Below are positions 7,129 through 12,226 of a stretch of 12,226 nt of DNA, one piece after another. Both the position numbers and the translations under genes were made by a program. The stretch spans positions 1 through 12,226 of the forward strand of contig JARIBR010000159.1 in the NCBI GenBank assembly GCA_029258695.1. Direction: 5' to 3'. Source of the DNA: Quadrisphaera sp. (GTDB lineage Bacteria > Actinomycetota > Actinomycetes > Actinomycetales > Quadrisphaeraceae). Numbering within the stretch: position 1 is the stretch's first letter; every line of letters begins with the position of its first letter. The notes under the pieces were generated by a model. It was not told where the DNA came from and did no database searches. It saw only the letters and a list, made by a program, of their open reading frames with translations.

Positions 7129-7209
7129 GCCCCACCCTCCCAGGAAGCGGCGGTCCGTGAGGGGACCCGCCGTCAGCGCGCGTCACCCGCGGTGGCACCC
7201 CCGCTCGGC

Positions 7210-7270
7210 CCTTCTGCCTCGCCCTCCTTCTGCCTCGGCCTCCTTCTGCCTCGGCCTCCTCCTGCCTCGG
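7210..7270. repeat. 16-bp CT-rich tandem repeat
   Basis: Four units starting at 7210, 7226, 7242 and 7258 share the consensus CCTTCTGCCTCGGCCT. The second and third are identical, the first has one change and the fourth diverges at one position before running into the inverted repeat. The strand asymmetry (pyrimidines on plus, purines on minus) means a minus-strand transcript entering the DUF4012 gene would carry repeated AGGCAGAAGG. Confidence 0.85.
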
Positions 7271-7331
7271 TGATCATGGGAGTTCACCCCCTTCTGGGCC
7301 GCCCCGAGGGGGTGAACGCCCATGATCACCG
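7268..7331. repeat. Long inverted repeat (25-bp arms, 14-bp loop)
   Basis: The arms at 7268-7292 and 7307-7331 are complementary over 25 bp with a single mismatch (A7281 against G7318). Each arm contains the self-complementary TGATCA. The loop is 7293-7306. In RNA the stem would be very stable. No T-tract follows on either strand, so it is not a classical intrinsic terminator. It could still stop or stabilise the minus-strand transcript of the DUF6197-like gene. Confidence 0.9.
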
Positions 7332-7410
7332 CGCGGGAAAGGGGGATTCCCCATGATCACCGCGCGGGAGGGGGTGATCGCCCATGATCACCGGGGGGAA
7401 AGGGCGGGGG
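7319..7410. repeat. Three 31-bp direct repeats with core CCCATGATCACCG
   Basis: Units start at 7319, 7350 and 7381. All begin CCCATGATCACCG and continue into G-rich tails with a GGGAAAGGG-like pattern. The exact 31-bp spacing is kept between all three. The same 13-mer occurs inverted at 7268-7280, where it forms the left arm of the inverted repeat, so there are four copies in about 130 bp. The units are contiguous, with no spacers, so this is not a CRISPR array. Confidence 0.88.
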
Positions 7411-7503
7411 GCAAGGCTGCACGTCGACGCGCCGCGCGGCGGGGGACCGGCTCGCGCCGTGGCAGCGGCGGGCCAGCCACGTCCCCCCTGCGCCATCCGG
7501 CGG

Positions 7504-7561
7504 CGGTGGCGCGCCTCGTCCGGCTCAGCAGGCGGTGGCCCGCCTCGCCCGGCTCAGCAGG
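7504..7561. repeat. 29-bp tandem duplication across the DUF6197-like gene's stop codon
   Basis: Unit 7504-7532 and unit 7533-7561 differ at two positions. The second unit covers the last codons and the TGA (7554-7556) of the minus-strand gene. The first is a copy directly downstream that repeats the same stop-containing sequence. Confidence 0.85.
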
Positions 7562-8306
7562 ACGCGGCGGCCTCGCGGACGTGTCCCGAAGCCCGCCGCA
7601 GCAGCTGCGACACCTCCTCGGGGCGCCGCCCGGGGGTGTCGTTCCACCGGGTGAGGTCGCGCACGCGGGCCCGGTGGACGTCCGGGGCGCAGGCCCGACC
7701 AGGGCGCACCGGGCCGCCGGAGAGGGTCTGCCACACCACGTCGAGCGAGCGCCTGGTCAGCTGCGAGGAGACGCGCGAGAGCCCGACGCCGTGGACGACG
7801 GCCCCCACGAGGCACCCACCGATGACCGCCTGCTCGTCGACGAGCCCGAGCGAGCGGGACGTGATGGTCCGCGTCCCGGTACCCGTCGACACCCGCAGCC
7901 ACCCGTCCTGCACCCAGCCGCGCTCGACCAGCGAGGCGGCCTGGGCGAGGACCCCGGCCATGTGGTGCAGCTCGGCGCGCCGGGCGGCGGCCAGCTGCGC
8001 CGCCTGCAGCCGCGCTGCCGCCGCACGGCGCTCACGCCGGCGCCGCCACCGGGAGTCAGGACCGCGCCACGGCGCCACCGGCCCGGACACCTCGACGACG
8101 GGCGCCGCCTTCGCCGGGCCGTCCAGGACGGGCGGGCCCGCGCGCTCGACCAGGGGCTCCATGAGGGGCACGCGCACCTCCGCGCAGACGTCGGGCGGTC
8201 GATCACCGGCCACCGGGAGGACCATCATGCGCCCGTACGCCTCATCTGTCACCAGGGGCACCGGAGCCGGGCGACCCTCCACGACGCGGCGACCCGCGTT
8301 GACCAC
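7554..8306 (-). CDS. DUF6197-like protein of unknown function
   Basis: A 250-residue soluble protein. The C-terminal half resembles the DUF6197 family: VLAQAASLVERGWVQDGWL (119-137), then a helical middle (CLVGAVVHGVG, 165-175), then the characteristic WNDTPGRRPEEVSQLLRRA (221-239). Family members usually read WND-PGR with an E-V--LL helix. The function of the family is not known. The N-terminal ~110 residues are Pro/Ala/Arg-rich with a basic helix (86-112) and look poorly conserved. The start is uncertain: the GTG at 8306 has only a weak ribosome site and overlaps the -35 box of the divergent metQ promoter. Met27 (8228), with GAGG upstream, is a reasonable alternative. A link to methionine uptake is not implied. 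Confidence 0.7.
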   Translation of the reverse strand: MVNAGRRVVEGRPAPVPLVTDEAYGRMMVLPVAGDRPPDVCAEVRVPLMEPLVERAGPPVLDGPAKAAPVVEVSGPVAPWRGPDSRWRRRRERRAAAARLQAAQLAAARRAELHHMAGVLAQAASLVERGWVQDGWLRVSTGTGTRTITSRSLGLVDEQAVIGGCLVGAVVHGVGLSRVSSQLTRRSLDVVWQTLSGGPVRPGRACAPDVHRARVRDLTRWNDTPGRRPEEVSQLLRRASGHVREAAASC

Positions 8307-8328
8307 GAGGGCCGCCCCGGTCTATCTT
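8299..8328 (+). promoter_or_regulatory. Sigma-70-type promoter of the metQNI operon
   Basis: TTGACC at 8299-8304 (one base from consensus TTGACA) is followed after 18 bp by TATCTT at 8323-8328, which keeps the important TA---T positions. Transcription would begin near 8334-8337, exactly at the 5' edge of the riboswitch P1 stem. That positional agreement strengthens the call. Confidence 0.65.
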
Positions 8329-8336
8329 CCTGCCTG

Positions 8337-8433
8337 GGTCATGAGTGGCAGCGCCAAGCCTCAGCTGGCTGCCCGGCAACCCCCGTCCGCGGTGGGGTGC
8401 CCTGAGTGACGACCTGGCCGGGCACGACCCGGC
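8337..8433 (+). ncRNA. SAM-IV type S-adenosylmethionine riboswitch aptamer
   Basis: The leader shows the conserved SAM-IV series GGTCATGAGTGGCAGCGCCA, then CCGGCAACCCCC, GCGGTGGGGTGCCC and TGACGACCTGG. Stems visible: P1 GGTC (8337-8340) with GACC (8411-8414); P2 GGCAGC (8347-8352) with GCTGCC (8368-8373); P3 CCCC (8381-8384) with GGGG (8394-8397). A hairpin GCCGGG/CCCGGC (8417-8422/8428-8433) follows P1, as expected for the extra 3' stem of SAM-IV. The aptamer senses S-adenosylmethionine, the end product of the methionine pathway, so it should switch off methionine import when SAM is plentiful. Its position before metQ fits perfectly. The related SAM-I/IV variant is the main alternative. Confidence 0.88.
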
Positions 8434-8439
8434 AAGCGC

Positions 8440-8510
8440 GGCTCCTCGCTCTGCTCGGTGATCAGTCGCGCCTGCGCACCCGCTTCGTCCTGCTGACCAC
8501 CCGAGGAGCC
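8440..8510 (+). promoter_or_regulatory. metQ: Riboswitch expression platform: hairpin sequestering the metQ ribosome binding site
   Basis: GGCTCCTCG at 8440-8448 is perfectly complementary over nine bases to CGAGGAGCC at 8502-8510, which contains the metQ Shine-Dalgarno GAGGAG. The helix continues inward: GGTGATCAG (8457-8465) pairs with CTGACCACC (8493-8501) with one mismatch. This leaves an 8-nt bulge on the 5' side and a ~27-nt loop. Forming it would hide the ribosome site, so regulation is probably translational. No U-tract is present for transcription termination. Confidence 0.72.
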
Positions 8511-8515
8511 CCACC

Positions 8516-9484
8516 ATGTCCACCTCCGCCGCTCCCTCCCTCCCCGACCGCCCCCGGCGATCCCGCAAGGGCCTGATCGCCGTGATCGTCGTGGTGGTCG
8601 TCGTGGCCGTGATCATCGCCGTGCTCGCGCTGACCCGCGGCGGCTCGTCCGCCGATGCCGACGCCGACGCGACCGCCGCCGCGTCCGGCGAGCGCGAGAG
8701 CGTGACCATCGGCGTCACCGACGAGGCGCTGCCCTACTGGGCCACCTACACGGCGCTCGCGGAGTCCGAGCTGGGCGTCGACGTCGAGCTCGTGAACTTC
8801 GCCGACTACAGCCTGCCGAACCCGGCGCTGGCGCAGGAGCAGATCGACATCAACCAGTTCCAGCACGTCCAGTACCTCGCGAACTACAACGTCACCGCCG
8901 ATGACGACCTCCAGCCCATCGGAGCCACCGCGGTGTACCCGCTCCCGCTGTACTCCACGACCGCGCAGAGCCCCGAGGACTTCGAGGACGGCGCGCAGAT
9001 CGCCATCCCCGACGACGCGGTGAACGAGGCGCGCGCGCTGCTCACCCTCCAGGCCGCCGGCCTGCTCACGCTGGCTGACGGCGGCGACGCCTTCTCCACC
9101 GAGGCCGACATCGAGACCCAGCGTGTCGACGTGGTCCCGGTCGACGCCTCGCAGACCGCGAACGCGCTCCAGAGCGGCTCCGCCCAGGGCGCGATCGTCA
9201 ACAACAACTTCGCGACGGCCGCCGGGCTGCCGTCCTCCGACGTCGTCTTCGACGTCGACCCGGCAGGGGCTGAGTCCGCTCCCTACGTGAACCTCTTCGT
9301 CACGCGCGCCGCCGACGTCGACGACGAGATCTACCAGGACCTCGTCGAGCTGTTCGGCGACCCGGCCGTGCAGGAGAAGTTCCGCGAGGACTACCCCGAC
9401 GCCGTGGTCAGCGAGACCAGCGCGCAGGACCTCCAGGCGGAGCTGGCCCAGGTGGAGGCTGACGCGAGGGCGGCCATCTCGTGA
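8516..9484 (+). CDS. metQ: Methionine ABC transporter substrate-binding protein (NlpA/MetQ family)
   Basis: The extracytoplasmic methionine receptor of the MetNIQ importer, 322 residues. After a basic start (RRSRK) comes one membrane helix (19-40), an Ala/Asp linker (about 45-58) and the NlpA fold from about 61 to 320. Family features include the SVTIGVTDEALPYW start, EQIDINQFQHVQYL (107-120 region), YPLPLYS and GAIVNNNFATAAGL. There is no cysteine anywhere, hence no lipobox, so the protein appears held by an uncleaved helix, not a lipid anchor. The ATG at 8516 follows GAGGAG (8503-8508) at 7 nt. The stop overlaps the metN start as GTGA. The preceding SAM-IV riboswitch supports methionine as substrate. 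Confidence 0.93.
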   Translation: MSTSAAPSLPDRPRRSRKGLIAVIVVVVVVAVIIAVLALTRGGSSADADADATAAASGERESVTIGVTDEALPYWATYTALAESELGVDVELVNFADYSLPNPALAQEQIDINQFQHVQYLANYNVTADDDLQPIGATAVYPLPLYSTTAQSPEDFEDGAQIAIPDDAVNEARALLTLQAAGLLTLADGGDAFSTEADIETQRVDVVPVDASQTANALQSGSAQGAIVNNNFATAAGLPSSDVVFDVDPAGAESAPYVNLFVTRAADVDDEIYQDLVELFGDPAVQEKFREDYPDAVVSETSAQDLQAELAQVEADARAAIS

Positions 9485-10512
9485 GCCCCGTCGTCGAGCT
9501 CGAGGGCGTCTCCAAGCACTACCGCCGGCCGGGGACCGGAGCCGTCGTGACCGCGGTCGACGACGTCACCCTCTCCGTCGAGCGCGGGGAGATCCTCGCC
9601 GTGGTCGGCTACTCCGGAGCGGGCAAGTCCACCCTGGTGCGGCTGATCAACGCCCTGGAGAAGCCCACCGCGGGCACGGTGTGCGTGGCCGGCCAGGAGA
9701 TCACCGCGCTGGGTGAGCGCCAGCTGCGGGCTGAGCGCGCGAAGATCGGCATGATCTTCCAGCGCTTCAACCTCTTCCGCTCCCGCAGCGTGGCCGGCAA
9801 CGTCGAGTACCCGCTGAAGGTGGCGCGGATGGACAAGGCGCAGCGCGACGCGCGGGTGGCCGAGCTGCTCGACTTCGTCGGCCTGCTGGACAAGGCCCAC
9901 TCCTACCCCGAGCAGCTCTCCGGGGGCCAGCAGCAGCGCGTCGGCATCGCCCGCGCGCTGGCGACGAACCCCCCGCTGCTGCTCGCCGACGAGGCGACCA
10001 GCGCCCTGGACCCGGAGACCACCACCGAGGTGCTCGGCCTGCTGCGACGGGTCAACCGCGACCTCGGGGTCACCACGGTGGTCATCACCCACGAGATGCA
10101 CGCCGTGCGCCAGATCGCCGACCGCGTGGCGGTCATGGAGGCCGGCCGGGTGGTGGAGGTCGGTGACGTCTACGACCTCTTCGCCTCCCCGCGCACCCCG
10201 TCGGGGAAGAAGTTCGTGCGCACCGCCCTGCACGACCGCCCCTCGGAGGAGGCGCTCGCCCGGCTGCGCGAGCGCCTCCACGGCACCCTGGTCTCCGTCG
10301 CGGTGACCGACGAGCCGGACCAGCAGCGCGGCATCGACAAGGTCTTCGCCACCTCCGACGTCGACGCCCACCTCGTGTGGGGCGGGGTCGGGGAGATCCG
10401 TGAGCGCCGCATCGGCTCGCTGACGTACGAGCTCACCGGCGACCCCGGCGCGGTGGAGTCCGCGGTGGCCGAGCTGCGCGCCGCCGGGCGCGGAGCGGTG
10501 GAGGTGCACTGA
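9481..10512 (+). CDS. metN: Methionine ABC transporter ATP-binding protein
   Basis: The cytoplasmic ATPase that powers methionine uptake, 343 residues, the normal MetN length. The nucleotide-binding domain has Walker A GYSGAGKST (43-51), Q-loop Gln94 in IFQRFNLF, signature LSGGQQQR (146-153), Walker B LLLADEAT (166-173) and the switch histidine in VITHE (His204). The C-terminal NIL/ACT-like domain (about 265-343) is the regulatory site through which internal methionine inhibits the transporter in the E. coli homologue. The GTG start overlaps the metQ stop by 4 nt, and the stop TGA shares its A with the metI ATG. Translation is therefore tightly coupled along the operon. Confidence 0.97.
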   Translation: MSPVVELEGVSKHYRRPGTGAVVTAVDDVTLSVERGEILAVVGYSGAGKSTLVRLINALEKPTAGTVCVAGQEITALGERQLRAERAKIGMIFQRFNLFRSRSVAGNVEYPLKVARMDKAQRDARVAELLDFVGLLDKAHSYPEQLSGGQQQRVGIARALATNPPLLLADEATSALDPETTTEVLGLLRRVNRDLGVTTVVITHEMHAVRQIADRVAVMEAGRVVEVGDVYDLFASPRTPSGKKFVRTALHDRPSEEALARLRERLHGTLVSVAVTDEPDQQRGIDKVFATSDVDAHLVWGGVGEIRERRIGSLTYELTGDPGAVESAVAELRAAGRGAVEVH

Positions 10513-11171
10513 TGCAGGGCTTCCTCGACACCGTCGACGTCTACCTCGCCGCCATCGGCCAGACGCTGTTCATCACGCTGGTCTCCATGGTGGCCTCCGG
10601 GATCATGGGGCTCGGGCTGGGACTGGCGCTGTACGCCACCCGTCCGGGCAACATCCTGGAGAGCCGGTGGGCTTTCGGGGCCGTCAACCTGCTCGTGAAC
10701 GTCGTGCGGCCCATCCCGTTCATCATCTTCCTCGCAGCCGTCGCTCCGCTGACGTCCGTGGTCATCGGCACGACGCTGGGTACCGCGGCGGTCACCTTCG
10801 CGATCTCCCTGGCCGCGGCGTTCGCGGTGGCGCGGATCGTGGAGCAGAACATGGTGGGCGTGGACCCCGGCGTGGTCGAGGCCGCGCGCGCCAGCGGGGG
10901 CTCGCGCCTGGGCATCCTGTTCACCGTGGTGGTCCCCGAGGGTCTCGGGCCGCTGGTGCTGGGCTACACGTTCATCTTCGTCGGGATCATCGACATGTCC
11001 GCCCAGGCGGGCCTCGTCGGCGGCGGAGGCCTGGGCAACTACGCCATCACCTACGGATCGCAGCGCTACGACTGGGGCGTCGTGTACGTCACGGTGGCGA
11101 CGATCATCGTCATCGTGCAGGTCGGCCAGCTCATCGGCAACAGCCTGGCGCGCAGGGTCATGCGGCGCTGA
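10512..11171 (+). CDS. metI: Methionine ABC transporter permease
   Basis: A 219-residue permease forming the membrane channel of the MetNIQ importer as a dimer. Five hydrophobic helices are visible at about 15-42, 55-80, 84-110, 145-168 and 187-210. The cytoplasmic EAA loop that docks onto MetN is VVEAARASGGSRLGILFTVV (121-140) followed by PEG. RPIPFIIFLAAVAPLT (66-81) is typical of the MetI subfamily. GGAGG at 10500-10504 lies seven bases before the ATG at 10512, which overlaps the metN stop by one base (TGATG). No terminator hairpin is visible after the stop, so readthrough into the next gene is possible. Confidence 0.96.
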   Translation: MQGFLDTVDVYLAAIGQTLFITLVSMVASGIMGLGLGLALYATRPGNILESRWAFGAVNLLVNVVRPIPFIIFLAAVAPLTSVVIGTTLGTAAVTFAISLAAAFAVARIVEQNMVGVDPGVVEAARASGGSRLGILFTVVVPEGLGPLVLGYTFIFVGIIDMSAQAGLVGGGGLGNYAITYGSQRYDWGVVYVTVATIIVIVQVGQLIGNSLARRVMRR

Positions 11172-11222
11172 CGTCTATCCTCACGACCACCAGCATCCCG
11201 GCCGATGGAGGACGACGACGTC

Positions 11223-12226
11223 ATGGCTGATCCCTCGCACGAGACCGGCCCGGCGAGCCCGCCGCTGCTCGACCAGACGATCGGCGCGAACCTCGCCGCG
11301 ACGGTGGCCCGCCACGGGGAGCGCGACGCCCTGGTCGACGTCCCCACCGGCCGGCGCTGGACGTACGACGAGCTGCTCCGCGCCGTCCGGCGCCTGGCCG
11401 CGGGCTTCCTGCGCGGCGGCGTCGTCCCCGGCGACCGGGTCGGCATCTGGGCGCCGAACGCGGCGGAGTGGACGCTCGTGCAGTACGCCACCGCGGAGAT
11501 CGGCGCGGTCCTCGTCAACGTCAACCCCGCCTACCGCGCCCACGAGCTGGAGTACGTGCTCACCCAGGCGGGCGTCAGCGTCGTCGTCGCGGCCCGCGAG
11601 CACCAGGGCTCGGACTACGCGCAGATGCTGGCCGACGTCGCGCCGCGCTGCCCGGCGCTGCGCGAGGTGGTCATCGTCGGGACCCCGGGGTGGGACGCGC
11701 TGGCCGGCGGGCCCCGTGACGACGCCGCGGTGGCCGCCGTGGCGGAGCGCCTGGACCCCGGCGACCCCATCAACATCCAGTACACGTCGGGGACCACGGG
11801 CTTCCCCAAGGGCGCGACCCTGAGCCACCGCAACATCCTCGACAACGGCTACCTCGTCGGGGAGCTGGTCCACTACACCGAGGAGGACCGGGTCTGCATC
11901 CCCGTGCCCTTCTACCACTGCTTCGGCATGGTCATGGGCAACCTGGGCGCCACGACCCACGGCGCGACCATGGTCATCCCGAGCGCGGGGTTCGACGCGG
12001 CGGCGACCCTCGCGGCCGTCGAGGCCGAGCGCTGCACCAGCCTCTACGGGGTGCCGACGATGTTCATCGCCGAGCTGGCCCTGCCCGGGTTCGAGCGCTA
12101 CGACCTGTCCAGCCTGCGCACCGGGATCATGGCCGGGTCGCCGTGCCCGGAGGCGGTGATGCGCCAGGTCATCGACGTGATGCACATGGCGGAGGTCTCC
12201 ATCTGCTACGGGATGACGGAGACCTC
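11223..12226 (+). CDS. AMP-binding acyl-CoA synthetase, N-terminal part (cut by the window end)
   Basis: The first 334 residues of an ANL-superfamily enzyme, about 60 percent of the usual ~540. It activates a carboxylic acid, probably a fatty acid, to acyl-AMP and then acyl-CoA. The ATP-binding P-loop [16 protein letters not shown] (187-202) is intact, followed by [13 protein letters not shown] (227-239) and the A5 motif YGMTETS right at the window edge. Together these look closest to the medium-chain ACSF2/FadD-like group. The ATG at 11223 has GGAGG at 11207-11211, 11 nt away. An in-frame ATG at 11205 lacks a ribosome site. The gap from metI is 51 bp and contains a TATCCT hexamer (11176-11181) that could be a -10 box. 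No functional tie to methionine uptake is evident. Confidence 0.93.
   Translation, partial: MADPSHETGPASPPLLDQTIGANLAATVARHGERDALVDVPTGRRWTYDELLRAVRRLAAGFLRGGVVPGDRVGIWAPNAAEWTLVQYATAEIGAVLVNVNPAYRAHELEYVLTQAGVSVVVAAREHQGSDYAQMLADVAPRCPALREVVIVGTPGWDALAGGPRDDAAVAAVAERLDPGDPINIQYTSGTTGFPKGATLSHRNILDNGYLVGELVHYTEEDRVCIPVPFYHCFGMVMGNLGATTHGATMVIPSAGFDAAATLAAVEAERCTSLYGVPTMFIAELALPGFERYDLSSLRTGIMAGSPCPEAVMRQVIDVMHMAEVSICYGMTET

Larger units (their letters stand above)
7129..7553. other. Repeat-rich intergenic region without a gene
   Basis: This 425-bp stretch lies between the DUF6197-like stop and the DUF4012 start, both on the minus strand. I find no convincing coding frame. It holds a 16-bp CT-rich tandem repeat, a long inverted repeat, three 31-bp direct repeats and half of a 29-bp tandem duplication, each listed separately. 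The promoter of the DUF4012 operon should also lie here, probably between 7129 and 7260, but I could not identify its boxes. Confidence 0.75.

Noticed and set aside
7268..7331. Classical intrinsic terminator
   Set aside because: The stem is strong, but no T-tract follows on either strand. It is kept as an inverted repeat with a possible termination role only.
7319..7410. Possible CRISPR array
   Set aside because: The repeats are contiguous with no unique spacers, there are only three, and no cas genes are nearby.
7353..8409. Plus-strand frames of ~340-350 residues starting in the 31-bp repeats
   Set aside because: Their ATG codons come from the ATGATCACC repeats, and the rest is antisense to the DUF6197-like gene and runs into the riboswitch.
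11205..11222. Upstream in-frame ATG for the acyl-CoA synthetase
   Set aside because: No ribosome binding site precedes it, and the GGAGG that overlaps it is placed to serve the ATG at 11223.
1..12226. tRNA, rRNA, insertion sequence or phage genes
   Set aside because: Nothing resembling a tRNA cloverleaf, rRNA segment, transposase or integrase was seen on either strand.

Overview
The window comes from a very GC-rich actinobacterium. Third codon positions are almost all G or C, GTG starts are common, and the methionine-uptake operon carries a SAM-IV type riboswitch, a class known mainly from Actinomycetota. I cannot name the genus from the sequence.

Left part (1-7128): cell-surface glycopolymer block. 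After the tail of an unidentified gene (1-137, +) come a Wzz/BY-kinase fusion (149-1771, -) and, divergently, a low-molecular-weight protein tyrosine phosphatase (1906-2508, +), the usual kinase/phosphatase pair controlling polysaccharide export. Four minus-strand genes follow, read from 7128 down to 2489: a membrane-anchored DUF4012 protein, a CDP-alcohol phosphotransferase, a GT4-type glycosyltransferase with a DUF1972-like N-terminus, and a TagD-like cytidylyltransferase. Two of their junctions overlap by 4 nt (GTGA, ATGA). The inferred logic is that the TagD-like enzyme makes a CDP-activated alcohol, the membrane phosphotransferase uses it, and the glycosyltransferase and DUF4012 protein build or place a surface glycopolymer. 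The final product is unknown.

Middle (7129-8306): a repeat-rich intergenic stretch of about 425 bp holding a 16-bp tandem repeat, a 25-bp-arm inverted repeat, three 31-bp direct repeats sharing the palindrome-containing core CCCATGATCACCG, and a 29-bp tandem duplication. The duplication overlaps the 3' end of a minus-strand DUF6197-like gene (7554-8306).

Right part (8299-12226, +): a good sigma-70-like promoter, a SAM-IV riboswitch, and a long hairpin that can sequester the ribosome binding site of metQ, followed by metQ-metN-metI with overlapping stops and starts (D/L-methionine ABC importer). MetQ has no cysteine at all and carries an N-terminal membrane helix instead of a lipobox. The window ends inside an AMP-binding acyl-CoA synthetase gene 51 bp downstream of metI.

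The items most worth a second look are the complete riboswitch expression platform, the palindromic repeat cluster, the BY-kinase whose tail has Ser/Thr-rich hexapeptide repeats instead of a tyrosine cluster, and the cytidylyltransferase/CDP-alcohol phosphotransferase/DUF4012 assembly.
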